A stretch of DNA of 25,442 bases from Planctomycetaceae bacterium UBA969 (GCA_002303765.1 DBCB01000169.1:1-25442), one strand, 5' to 3'; positions 14,837 to 23,972 are shown, numbered from the stretch's first letter. The notes: generated by a model not told the origin, from the letters alone. Made by a program: numbers and translations.

Positions 14837-17437
14837 TTAAGCTTGGGGAAGAATTGGTTGACGGTTGAACTTTTGGTAAGGCAGGCGCACCCCTCTGACA
14901 AACTGGAAGTCTGCCCGAAGTGAATCTGGTGCATTGTAACCAGCCTGACCACCGAAGGTGACCACATCATCTTGGTCCACACCGTCGCCGCTAATACCAA
15001 AACCTGATATAAGTTGGCCACCAACATAAATCGCTGATGATCCGGGGAAGTAGATAACTCCGTTTTGGTTTTGAATCGGGGTTGTTGCTGTTGCAGGCTG
15101 CCTAAAGTTACTTCCCGGATGGAACGACGAGAACCCAAACACGCTTTGGAAGGCAGAAGCAGGCAGCGGAACACCAACTGTTTGAGCGGTATTAAGATTG
15201 GTCCCACCATCATTAATTTGTGAGAACGGTCCTGAAGGGAAATCAATACCTTCGGGGAATCTTGGTAATGACAAATACCTGATTGTGCGATTGGTGAACG
15301 CAGTACCTGCGGGAACGCCTGGTACCTGATCAATGGATTGTAACTGCGTTGCATCGTTGTAATAACGAAGGTTGCGGGCTTTACCAACTGCAACATCGAG
15401 TGAGAAAGTGGTGCCATCTGGCATACGGAACAAGCCCAGAACTTCACCTGTTACATCGGTTACAGCAATGGTCATCTTGGCGTTCTGGTTTAAAGGTAGG
15501 CGAATTGCAGATCTGGTTTGAAGCGCCTGATTTACCGATTGCATGATGATCGTATTTACTTGTGCAGCGGTGAAATTCACGCCATCGTGAGGGGTAACTA
15601 AATATCCTTCAGGAGCAAACAGACCTGCAAAAGCTTGTGAGGTTGCAGTGCCAACTGGGACAAGATTTGGGGGCGCACCAGTGTACTGAACATAATTTGT
15701 CATCCCGTCCCTAGGAAGGAGGTTGGCAAGGATACTATTAGTTGCTGTACCTTCTCCTAAAGCTTGGCCAAATTGCAGGAGTTGTGTCGTTCCATTTTGC
15801 CCAGGCATACCAAAGATTGGAAGAGTAATACCTACAAGATCGATCCTAGTAGTACTTAATGCAGCATTTAAGCCAAAAGAGCCACTCGTTGGCAATGCAA
15901 TACCACCGACTAGTTGATTTTGTGCTGCCCCACCGGATGGGAAACCGCCCGTTGCTACAAAGGCGCAATATTCAGCTTCCATTGACCTATCAAGTTTAGT
16001 TGGATCATAGGTTGATGAGAGAATTGAATTTTCTTCGGTCGCAAAACCGGTTGCACCAGGGTAGAAGACACCAATACCGCCAACAATTACATTATCTTTA
16101 ACAATTGGAATACCACCAGGCAGGGTTGCAATACCGCGACTTTGGGCATTGGGTGCATAGCCCGACATATATCCGTAGGAATCTGGTGCAGTGTAGAAGG
16201 TGCTTAAAATATCTGCAGGAATATAGGTTGGATCGATATTAAAGCGGAAGGGAACAAAAACATCATCCGCAGTTCCCTTGATGCGATCAAGGCCCGGATT
16301 ATAGGTTCCATCCCTGTTGGTTTGTTCGATACCAAAAAGATCAACCTGTGGTGTGAAGGCAATACCGTTGGGCCCGCCATTCGTTGATGGTTGTGGTGGG
16401 AAATGGTTACCAATGCCTACTGCAGCTACATAACCTGGGCCACGAAGAATTGAACTTTCATCCGTGATACTTGGGTAGGAATTGACTTCTCTTTCAGTAA
16501 CGGTTGTTTGGCTGATGTATCCAATGGTGCGTGATGTTAAAGGTGCTTGGTTATTACCAAACATACCACCTGTTCTTGCTAGAGCTACTGCACCATCGAC
16601 AGCAAAAACGAAAAGGTTTGGATCAAAATCTGGGCTGTTTGGGTTCATCTTCGAGTTGACACCGCCTTCAACTTGAACACCCAAAATTCTACCTTGCCTG
16701 TCTACAATTGCGATGATGCCATCTTCACTTTTAGTTGCAGCAGCAGCCCGTTGCAAAAGTATTGTTACATCGGTACTGAGTAAGGTTACATCCGGGCTGG
16801 GTTGCAGGTTTAATGTGGAAGAAAGATCCGGAGGTGCCTGGGGAAGAAGATAACTAAGATCATTAGTAGAAAGATTGGTAATGGTAGCTTGGGCACCGCC
16901 ATCAGAATTAAGAGCATAACCAAAAAAACGATTCATCCCAGGCCCGCCAGTGAATAAATCCACTCCCGAAGGGCTACCGATGATATCGAAATCTCCCTGT
17001 CCAACTATATTGTCATTTCCAGTACCACCAGCCATGCGGTTGGCGCCTATGCCCCCGGTGATCGTCGAACCGCCACCGCCTCCAAACACTCGGTCATTAC
17101 CCGAACCACCATCAATAACAGCGGGTTGAATAATTTGGGAAGAAATTTGCAGTGAATCATTTCCTGCGCCACCAAATAGATAGATGGAGTTGACATCAAC
17201 AGAATTAAAACGGCCTGTTTCCTGATTGCCATTGATTACTACTATTTGATTAGTGATTGAATCAAGGTTTATTGTAATGCGATCAGGTGCATTCGTTCCA
17301 ATTACAGAAAGAATGCCTGAATCTAATACAGCAGTAGCTGGCACAGATCGATCTTCCAAAGTCTCCATTCGAGGCAGGGCGAAGCCTTTATTAATGTTCT
17401 TTTTGGGATTTTTAAATAGCGAGCTAAAAATATTCAT
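14837..17437 (-). CDS. Large extracellular protein with Ca-binding-type repeats and two GlcG/HbpS-like domains
   Basis: The 866-residue protein begins with a Lys-rich N-terminus and the LEDRSVPA motif (residues 27-34), a signature shared by many exported planctomycete proteins; no classical signal peptide is seen. Residues about 88-170 hold hemolysin-type Ca-binding nonapeptide-like repeats, such as G-G-A-G-N-D-S-L and G-G-T-G-N-D-N-I. Residues about 218-310 and 620-730 each resemble GlcG/HbpS (DUF336) domains: I-I-A-I-V-D-R-Q-G-R-I-L-G in the first, M-T-I-A-V-T-D-V-T-G-E-V-L-G in the second, both followed by an A-V-A-L-A-R or V-G-K-A-R helix. HbpS binds heme in Streptomyces and GlcG-like proteins are less defined. 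A role at the cell surface, perhaps in heme binding, is inferred. GGAGA at 17448-17452 precedes the minus-strand ATG by 10 nt. It diverges from the porin-like gene. Confidence 0.82.
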   Translation of the reverse strand: MNIFSSLFKNPKKNINKGFALPRMETLEDRSVPATAVLDSGILSVIGTNAPDRITINLDSITNQIVVINGNQETGRFNSVDVNSIYLFGGAGNDSLQISSQIIQPAVIDGGSGNDRVFGGGGGSTITGGIGANRMAGGTGNDNIVGQGDFDIIGSPSGVDLFTGGPGMNRFFGYALNSDGGAQATITNLSTNDLSYLLPQAPPDLSSTLNLQPSPDVTLLSTDVTILLQRAAAATKSEDGIIAIVDRQGRILGVQVEGGVNSKMNPNSPDFDPNLFVFAVDGAVALARTGGMFGNNQAPLTSRTIGYISQTTVTEREVNSYPSITDESSILRGPGYVAAVGIGNHFPPQPSTNGGPNGIAFTPQVDLFGIEQTNRDGTYNPGLDRIKGTADDVFVPFRFNIDPTYIPADILSTFYTAPDSYGYMSGYAPNAQSRGIATLPGGIPIVKDNVIVGGIGVFYPGATGFATEENSILSSTYDPTKLDRSMEAEYCAFVATGGFPSGGAAQNQLVGGIALPTSGSFGLNAALSTTRIDLVGITLPIFGMPGQNGTTQLLQFGQALGEGTATNSILANLLPRDGMTNYVQYTGAPPNLVPVGTATSQAFAGLFAPEGYLVTPHDGVNFTAAQVNTIIMQSVNQALQTRSAIRLPLNQNAKMTIAVTDVTGEVLGLFRMPDGTTFSLDVAVGKARNLRYYNDATQLQSIDQVPGVPAGTAFTNRTIRYLSLPRFPEGIDFPSGPFSQINDGGTNLNTAQTVGVPLPASAFQSVFGFSSFHPGSNFRQPATATTPIQNQNGVIYFPGSSAIYVGGQLISGFGISGDGVDQDDVVTFGGQAGYNAPDSLRADFQFVRGVRLPYQKFNRQPILPQA

Positions 17438-17795
17438 CTCTTATGATTCTCCAATAAGAATGCTCCAAATAACTGTTTACTACCGATGAGGGAGCTATTC
17501 CTTAATGGAAGAATCGACATAATCGGTAAAGTCTTTGAGTCAATTTTGGAAATATTTGAGAAAAATATAAAGTTTTAGGAAATGAGCTCAATTCTGTAGC
17601 TATTTGAGGCTTAAATTGCCAGCTGAATAATGATTACAACCCCAATAACACAAATTACTGATAAAATTGTCAATCTTTATCAAGCTTAACATTTCTATTA
17701 CCGATAAACATTTTGTAGGCTTTCGAGGAAATAATATTTCTTGTGATTATTAACAAGTAAGATTCCTCCGACATTACTTTTTAGAGGGAATTCCC
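17438..17795. promoter_or_regulatory. Divergent regulatory region with repeated TACCGAT motifs
   Basis: This 358-nt AT-rich gap separates the heme-binding-type surface protein (minus) from the porin-like gene (plus). TACCGAT occurs exactly at 17481-17487 and 17699-17705 on plus and at 17522-17528 on minus, with a one-base variant TACTGAT at 17656-17662. AGAGGGAA at 17784-17790 is the ribosome binding site of the porin-like gene. The repeats suggest shared operators, which is an inference. Confidence 0.45.
17654..17708 (+). repeat. Pair of 12-nt direct repeats, ATTAC(T/C)GATAAA
   Basis: The copies at 17654-17665 and 17697-17708 differ at one base and start 43 nt apart, close to four turns of the helix. 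They lie 90-140 nt upstream of the porin-like start codon, where a regulator could bind two sites on the same face. Confidence 0.55.
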
Positions 17796-19769
17796 ATGAG
17801 GTTGCGAAGCATCCTGTGGGCTCTGGCACTATGCGGAGCTGGTTGGACACCGGGTATTATTTTATCACAGGAACCTGTGATGAATGAGCCATTGGTTGTT
17901 AGTCAAGCAGAGAAAAGTAAAGTTGCGAAGGAAGCAATTCCCAATCAATTACCTAATTTTCTACCCACACCTGATTTTAAATCTGCAGACAAACCCTTTG
18001 AAGCACCTAGGCCTGCCGACAGCTCCAAGCCTATTGAACGCCCGTTGGTTACTCCTCCTTCATTGGAAAAACCGCCTAGCATTGAAGAAATAGTTTCCAC
18101 CCCTGTGCTTCCCCCATTGGGCTTCACAGGTAAATCCTCCGTACTCTCAGATATTGTTGGCGATAACGATTATGTTCCTGTGCCTGACCGCTGGCGCATG
18201 GGCTTCCCCGCATTGGACCGATATGGTTTGGGCCATCCCCCAGTAATGGACTACCCTTTCCAACTTGGCCATTGGTGGGATCCTTACAACCAAAATGTTC
18301 TTAAGGGTGACTATCCAATTTATGGCCAGCATACATTTTTCAACTTTACAGGTTCGGTGACGCAGATCACGCAGGCGATTCAAAGTCCGATTGGGACAAC
18401 ACCGTTTGAAAGTACTGCTAGGCCTTTTCAAGAACAGTTCTTTGGTAATCCCAATCAACTTGCAAACTTGACATTTATGTCTTTATGTTTTGATTTGTTT
18501 CATGGAGATGCTGCATATAAGCCTGTGGATTGGCGCTTGAAAATAAATCCCATTTTAAATGTAAACACCTTGAATGTGAATGAACTTGCGGTGGTGAATC
18601 CAAATGTTTTGAAAAGAACGCAGCGTGATCGGGATTACCTTGCCATTGAAGAATATTTTGCAGAAGCCAAGTTGGTGGATCTTAGCGCCTATTATGACTT
18701 CATGTCTGCAAGAGTTGGTTCTCAGCCATTTAATGCAGACTTCCGTGGGTTTTTATTCAATGATATCAACCGGGCAGTTCGTATATTCGGCACACGAAAC
18801 GACAACCGCGATCAATTTAATATAGCTTATTTCCGCCAAGCAGAAAAAGATACTAATAGCGGTTTAAATACTTTCCGAGATCGTGGGACTAACCTCATTT
18901 TTGCTAACTACTATAGGCAAGATTTTATCTGGCCAGGTTATACTGCTCAGGTTAGCACCAATTATTATCACGATTCAGCAGATTTTCTTTTTGATCGAAA
19001 CAGTTTTCTTATCCGACCAGATCCCGTGGGTGTTTTTACACCCCATAATGTTGATGCGGTATACTTTGGTTGGGCCGGAGATGGCCATATCGAGCGTTTT
19101 AATGTGTCGCATCAGATGTACTATGTGATGGGTTATGATGCTTATAATCCTCTTGCAGGGCAAGCGCAAGATATTCGCGCAGCGATGGCCGCTTGTGAAC
19201 TTTCCTATGACCGAGATTATGCAAGGTTTCGTACTTCTTTCTTCTGGTCTTCAGGCGATCGGGATATAACCAACAGTCATGCTTCTGGTTTTGATACCAT
19301 CTTTGAAAATAGTAATTTTGCAGGCGGGCCTTTTAGTTACTGGCAAAGGCAATCGGTTAAGTTATTTGGAGTGAATCTAACTAATGGGGGAAGTCTTGTT
19401 CCCGATCTACGCAGCAGTAGAATTCAGGGTCAGGCGAATTTTGTGAACCCTGGTTTGCTTCTTTATAATTTGGGATTTGATTTAGATATCAATCCGAAAT
19501 TGAAAATGATCAATAACTGTAATTTCTTGTGGTTGGAAAGTAGTGCTGTGATCGAGCAATATGTTTTTGCCGGAGGCATCAATAATTTCCTTGGCACTGA
19601 TTTAAGCTCGGGTTTTGAATACAGGCCCTTTCTTAACAACAATGCAATTATGACGGTGGGTGTTTCGACCTTAGTTCCAGGTTCAGCCTTTAAGGCTTTG
19701 TATAATAATCCGTTCGGAACAGTGGATCCCCTAGTAGCCGGGTTTGCCCAACTTACCTTAACCTACTAG
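17796..19769 (+). CDS. Porin-like outer-membrane beta-barrel protein
   Basis: The 657-residue protein has an N-terminal signal peptide (hydrophobic residues 6-22, likely cleavage near residue 24), then a Pro/Lys-rich linker to about residue 115. From about residue 150 on it is rich in alternating aromatic and polar residues, with many Tyr, Phe, Asn and Asp turns such as N-T-Y-Y-H-D-S-A-D-F, as in transmembrane beta-strands. The last residues, L-T-L-T-Y, end in an aromatic residue, the usual outer-membrane insertion signature. It resembles planctomycete putative beta-barrel porins; the exact family is not certain. A strong AGAGGGAA precedes the ATG by 5 nt. The next gene on the same strand is a giant multiheme cytochrome; the two are separated by a terminator-like hairpin. 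Transport or scaffold role for the cytochrome is a hypothesis. Confidence 0.78.
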   Translation: MRLRSILWALALCGAGWTPGIILSQEPVMNEPLVVSQAEKSKVAKEAIPNQLPNFLPTPDFKSADKPFEAPRPADSSKPIERPLVTPPSLEKPPSIEEIVSTPVLPPLGFTGKSSVLSDIVGDNDYVPVPDRWRMGFPALDRYGLGHPPVMDYPFQLGHWWDPYNQNVLKGDYPIYGQHTFFNFTGSVTQITQAIQSPIGTTPFESTARPFQEQFFGNPNQLANLTFMSLCFDLFHGDAAYKPVDWRLKINPILNVNTLNVNELAVVNPNVLKRTQRDRDYLAIEEYFAEAKLVDLSAYYDFMSARVGSQPFNADFRGFLFNDINRAVRIFGTRNDNRDQFNIAYFRQAEKDTNSGLNTFRDRGTNLIFANYYRQDFIWPGYTAQVSTNYYHDSADFLFDRNSFLIRPDPVGVFTPHNVDAVYFGWAGDGHIERFNVSHQMYYVMGYDAYNPLAGQAQDIRAAMAACELSYDRDYARFRTSFFWSSGDRDITNSHASGFDTIFENSNFAGGPFSYWQRQSVKLFGVNLTNGGSLVPDLRSSRIQGQANFVNPGLLLYNLGFDLDINPKLKMINNCNFLWLESSAVIEQYVFAGGINNFLGTDLSSGFEYRPFLNNNAIMTVGVSTLVPGSAFKALYNNPFGTVDPLVAGFAQLTLTY

Positions 19770-19839
19770 TTGTGTGTGTTAGTGGGAGTTTTATAACTTT
19801 ACCTCTCTTGACCTAAATTAGTTAAAAAGCTTAATTTAT

Positions 19840-19870
19840 ACCCATGCGCAATCTAGCGTATGGGTTTTTT
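19840..19870 (+). terminator. Terminator or attenuator hairpin between porin-like gene and cytochrome
   Basis: A 10-bp stem (19840-19849 with 19856-19865, one G-T wobble) with a 6-nt loop is followed by T at 19865-19870. It sits 70 nt after the porin-like stop. An in-frame ATG at 19844 lies inside the stem, so it is unlikely to be a start. The cytochrome's ribosome binding site follows 14 nt later, so read-through could control cytochrome expression. Confidence 0.82.
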
Positions 19871-19884
19871 CGTGGCTTAAGTGC

Positions 19885-19890
19885 AGGAGG
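19885..19890 (+). promoter_or_regulatory. Ribosome binding site of the multiheme cytochrome
   Basis: AGGAGG is a full consensus site, 4 nt before ATG 19895 and 10 nt before ATG 19901. It argues that the cytochrome starts at one of these and not at the ATG in the hairpin (19844). Confidence 0.75.
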
Positions 19891-19894
19891 CGCA

Positions 19895-22800
19895 ATGGCC
19901 ATGCTTTTGAATGTTTCTCGTGAAAAATTGATCAACAGTCTAGTGTTTCTGGCTCTTTCGCTGGGAGTATTTTACGGTTTTGGCGGCTTATTTAAAAGCT
20001 CGATGCCCCTATCAGCTGCTCCACCTACCGTTGCTATTGTTGCACCTTCCAATGTGCCTTTTCCTTTGCCTCCTGAATTGGAAGGGTTAGATCTTAATAA
20101 GCAATCTGATGAAGAAATCAAAGCAAAGTCTGCAAATTGTATTTCTTGTCATGAAAATTCCAAGGATCCGCATTGTAAGACAACAGTGAGAATTGGTTGT
20201 ACAGATTGCCATGGTGGGAACCCGAATTTTACCCGGAATGTGGATGGCCCAGGCTACCCCGAAAGGCCCGCCAACACTCCTCGCAGTTGCCCTGCGGCCC
20301 CACCTGCTAAAAAACCCGGTGCATGGCGTAACTCTGCCAACCCTGTTCGCAGTTATACCCTTCTAAATCAAGAATCCCCAGATTACATCCGCTTTGTGAA
20401 CCCAGGTGATTCCCGTATCAGCCATATCAGTTGTGGTACCGTGAACTGCCATTCAAATATTGTCACCCAAGTTAGAAAAAGCATGATGAGCCATGGTTGC
20501 ATGCTTTGGGGCGCTGCACTTTATAATAACGGTTCGATTCCTTACAAAGTGCCCCGTCATGGCGAGCTTTACAGCATGAACGGCACACCATTGCGCATTC
20601 AATCCAACCCGCCACCTACCGACTTCGAAAAAACCCGTGGGGTAATTCCGTACCTTGATCCGCTGCCAAGATTTGAAATGGCGCAGCCAGGAAATATTCT
20701 TCGTATATTCGAAAGAGGGGGCAAAGTCCGAACCGAAGTTGGGCTTCCAAATATTTTTGAAGATACAGGTAGGCCATTTCTTTCCCGTTTAAGTAATCGT
20801 GGTCTGGGTACGGAAAATCGTACCGACCCTGTTTTCGTGAGCCTTACAAAAACCCGCCTCTTTGATCCGACACTTAATTTCTCGGGCACCAACGAACAAG
20901 CTGGTGATTACCGCAACAGTGGTTGTACCGGTTGCCATGTGATTTATGCCAATGATCGATCCTCCATTCACTCTGGCCCATATGCCAAATTTGGGAACAA
21001 GGGCCTAGCAACCGATAAAGAATTTGATGATATCAAACCTGACCCGACCATTCCAAAGAATGAATCCGGTCACCCCATTCAACATCGTTTTGCCAAGGGT
21101 AATTCCATACCAACCAGCCAGTGCATGACTTGTCATGTGCATCCTGGTACTACGGTTATGAATAGTTTCATCGGTTATATGTGGTGGGATTTGGAATCAG
21201 ATGCAGAGTTGATGTATCCAAAAAAACAACGGTACCCCAGCAGCGAAGAGTTCATTCGTGCGCAAATGGCCAACCCCGAGGAAGCTTCTGCAAGAGGCAA
21301 CTGGTCAGATCCTGATTTCCTTAACAATGTGACCGACCTCAACACCGAAACTAAACATAGCCAGTTTGGCGACTTCCATAGTCATGGTTGGGTCTTCAGG
21401 GCTGTTTTCCGTAGAGATCAAAAAGGTAACATTCTTGATTATAATGGCGACCCAGTTAAAGATCTTTCTTCTGCCAATATGAAAAAAGGCGTCGACATTG
21501 TCAAAGAACTGCACAGCCGTTTCAAGGAACATACGGACCCTGCTAAAAAACCGATCAGTCCCGCTGAAGTGAAAAACTTTGAAGCCCATGAACGAGCGGG
21601 CATCCCCATGCACCTTGTCGATATCCATGTCGAAAAAGGCATGCATTGCGTCGATTGCCATTTCATTCAAGATATGCATGGCAACGGTAGGCTCCAGATG
21701 GAAGTGCGTGGCGCAATTGAAATCGCTTGCATTGACTGTCATGGTTCATCTACCGACATTGCAAAGCTTCGAACCTCGGGTCCCGCTTCTTACACTTCCA
21801 ACCCTGATGTGAAGCCCGAAGATACGAAAAACCCGCTTTATGGTAGAGACCTTACTTCCTTGCGAACACCTTCAGGTAAACCAAGGTTTGAACGAAGAGG
21901 CGAAAAGCTTTATCAGCGAAGCATGGTTGAAAAAGATCTTATCTGGGAAATTGTTCAGACCAAAGATACCATCAACCCACAAAGCGAACACTTCAACGCC
22001 AAGTCTGCTATTGCAAAAACGGTTCGTTACGAAGGTGATAAAATTGTTTGGGGTAATGTGAAGGGTGTAGATGCCCATGATGATTCGGGTTGCGCCCACT
22101 CCAATAAAAATATGTCTTGTATATCGTGCCATTCTTCTTGGAATCCAAGTTGCTATGGTTGCCATATCCCTCAGAAGGCAAATAGCAAGATGCCTCAGCT
22201 TCATGCCGAGGGCGATGTCACCAGAAATTATAGTTCCTACAACTGGCAGACGCTTCGCGATGATGTTTTCATGTTGGCACGCGATGGTTCTGTTACCGAG
22301 AACAAAGTTAATCCTTCCCGATCTTCTTGTGCCATCCATGTGACCAGCTACAATCAGAATCGTGAGGTTATTTATCAACAACAGCAGACCCATTCCGCAG
22401 AGGGTTTAAGTGGTATTGCATTCAGTACCAATGTGCCACACACCTTTAGCGGTAAAGCCACCAAGCAATGCGCGGATTGTCATCTTTCCAAGGATGATAA
22501 TAATAATGCGTTGATCACCCAACTTTCGATGCAGGGTACTAATTACCTGAACTTCATCGGGCGTTATGCATGGGTTGGCGCGGGCTCGCACGGATTATGG
22601 AGCATTGTTTCCACCGAACGAGATGAACCACAGGCGGTGATTGGCAGTTATCTGCATAGGCTTGCCTACCCAGATTTCTTTAAGGAACATGTGGGCAAGA
22701 ATAAGAGCATGCTTAAACGAGCCCACGAACATGTAGGCCGCGATATTAGTGATCCCCTGCTTCATCCATTCATGAAGTCAGAGATCCAAAGCGTTCAGCA

Positions 22801-23944
22801 TCGTGGGGAATATCTTTATGCTGCATGTGGCGAAGCTGGTTTCCGTATCTTCGATATTGCTTTCATCGATCACAAGGGTTTCTCCGAGCGCATGTCCACT
22901 GCTCCTGTTTCCCCGCTGGGTCAGAAGTTTTTCATTCGTAGTAAGTACGCAACTTGTGTTGCTGCACCTTCAACCATTGCACCAGATCCTACACGCAAGC
23001 ACTTCCCTGAAAATGATGAGCCCCGCGTTGCAGGCATCTATGGCCTTATCTTCTTTACCGACAGGTATGAAGGTTTGGTCGCAGTGGGCGCTGGTACTCT
23101 GCTTGATGGAGATCCGCTTAACAACTTTATAAAACGGGCTTGGACATTCAACCCAGATAACATTCTTGCGGGTGCAAGCCATGTCATCACTGTGGGCAAT
23201 TATGTTTATGTCACTTGTGATAAAGGCCTGGTTGTTATTTCATGCGAAGATTCTACTAAACCAGTAATCACCAGCGTGATTGATAACAAATGGCTTAAGA
23301 AGCCCAAAGCTGTTGCGGTTCAGTTCCGCTACGCATTTGTTGCTGATGAAGAAGGCGTTAAAGTTCTGGATGTTACAGATCTTGCCAAGCCTAAACCCAT
23401 CAGTCAAATTAACATTCCTGATGTGCATAGTATTTACCTTGCCCGAACTTATGCTTACCTCGCAGCAGGCAAACTTGGCTTGGTTATCCTTGATATCCAG
23501 AACCCTGAGAAACCTAAGGTCGATCAAGTATTTAATGCCAATGGCGAAATCAATGATGCCCATGATGTTAAACTTGGTATCACTTACACCAGCGAATTCG
23601 CTTATGTCGCTGATGGTAAAAACGGCATGCGCATCTTGCAGCTTACCACGCCTGATTCGCCAGGCAGTGGTGGGTTCAGTCCGAAACCTACTCCAGAACT
23701 TATCGCAACCTTCAAGCTACCCCTAGGTGGGCACGCTCTTTGCGTCAGCAAGGGCATGGATCGCGATAGGGCGGTTGATGAGAGTGGTAATCAGCTTTCT
23801 GTGTTTGGCAGGATCGGGGCTCGACCTTTCAATAAGGAAGAAACCCAGAAACTGTTCATGCATAATGGCAAAGTCTGGAAGGTCAGCAATGATCCTATGT
23901 GGGAAGGTTATAGCCGAGAGCCTGTAGCCCCCGCTAAGAAATAA
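19895..23944 (+). CDS. Multiheme cytochrome c fused to LVIVD-repeat beta-propeller
   Basis: The 1349-residue protein has a hydrophobic N-terminal segment (about residues 13-35) acting as signal or membrane anchor. Nine CXXCH heme-c sites start at residues 82, 102, 344, 410, 585, 612, 742, 753 and 859, and one CX4CH (C180-G-T-V-N-C-H) may hold a tenth heme. Pairs at 82/102, 585/612 and 742/753 suggest stacked hemes. From about residue 960 to 1290 the protein has LVIVD-type repeats, for example V-Y-V-T-C-D-K-G-L-V-V-I-S and Y-L-A-A-G-K-L-G-L-V-I-L-D-I, likely forming a beta-propeller. The heme sites lie outside the cytoplasm by necessity of heme-c maturation. Electron transfer is certain in kind; donor and acceptor are unknown. 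The porin-like gene upstream suggests an outer-membrane partner. No maturation genes are near. A terminator follows. Confidence 0.9.
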   Translation: MAMLLNVSREKLINSLVFLALSLGVFYGFGGLFKSSMPLSAAPPTVAIVAPSNVPFPLPPELEGLDLNKQSDEEIKAKSANCISCHENSKDPHCKTTVRIGCTDCHGGNPNFTRNVDGPGYPERPANTPRSCPAAPPAKKPGAWRNSANPVRSYTLLNQESPDYIRFVNPGDSRISHISCGTVNCHSNIVTQVRKSMMSHGCMLWGAALYNNGSIPYKVPRHGELYSMNGTPLRIQSNPPPTDFEKTRGVIPYLDPLPRFEMAQPGNILRIFERGGKVRTEVGLPNIFEDTGRPFLSRLSNRGLGTENRTDPVFVSLTKTRLFDPTLNFSGTNEQAGDYRNSGCTGCHVIYANDRSSIHSGPYAKFGNKGLATDKEFDDIKPDPTIPKNESGHPIQHRFAKGNSIPTSQCMTCHVHPGTTVMNSFIGYMWWDLESDAELMYPKKQRYPSSEEFIRAQMANPEEASARGNWSDPDFLNNVTDLNTETKHSQFGDFHSHGWVFRAVFRRDQKGNILDYNGDPVKDLSSANMKKGVDIVKELHSRFKEHTDPAKKPISPAEVKNFEAHERAGIPMHLVDIHVEKGMHCVDCHFIQDMHGNGRLQMEVRGAIEIACIDCHGSSTDIAKLRTSGPASYTSNPDVKPEDTKNPLYGRDLTSLRTPSGKPRFERRGEKLYQRSMVEKDLIWEIVQTKDTINPQSEHFNAKSAIAKTVRYEGDKIVWGNVKGVDAHDDSGCAHSNKNMSCISCHSSWNPSCYGCHIPQKANSKMPQLHAEGDVTRNYSSYNWQTLRDDVFMLARDGSVTENKVNPSRSSCAIHVTSYNQNREVIYQQQQTHSAEGLSGIAFSTNVPHTFSGKATKQCADCHLSKDDNNNALITQLSMQGTNYLNFIGRYAWVGAGSHGLWSIVSTERDEPQAVIGSYLHRLAYPDFFKEHVGKNKSMLKRAHEHVGRDISDPLLHPFMKSEIQSVQHRGEYLYAACGEAGFRIFDIAFIDHKGFSERMSTAPVSPLGQKFFIRSKYATCVAAPSTIAPDPTRKHFPENDEPRVAGIYGLIFFTDRYEGLVAVGAGTLLDGDPLNNFIKRAWTFNPDNILAGASHVITVGNYVYVTCDKGLVVISCEDSTKPVITSVIDNKWLKKPKAVAVQFRYAFVADEEGVKVLDVTDLAKPKPISQINIPDVHSIYLARTYAYLAAGKLGLVILDIQNPEKPKVDQVFNANGEINDAHDVKLGITYTSEFAYVADGKNGMRILQLTTPDSPGSGGFSPKPTPELIATFKLPLGGHALCVSKGMDRDRAVDESGNQLSVFGRIGARPFNKEETQKLFMHNGKVWKVSNDPMWEGYSREPVAPAKK

Positions 23945-23972
23945 ACTTTTGGTTTAAAGTTCAACCAATTCT

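Noticed and set aside
14674..15447. 257-codon frame on the minus strand within the large exported protein and rpiB
   Set aside because: Covers the terminator and two well supported genes in another frame.
22329..22340. C-A-I-H in the cytochrome as a further heme site
   Set aside because: Has only one Cys; not a CXXCH motif.
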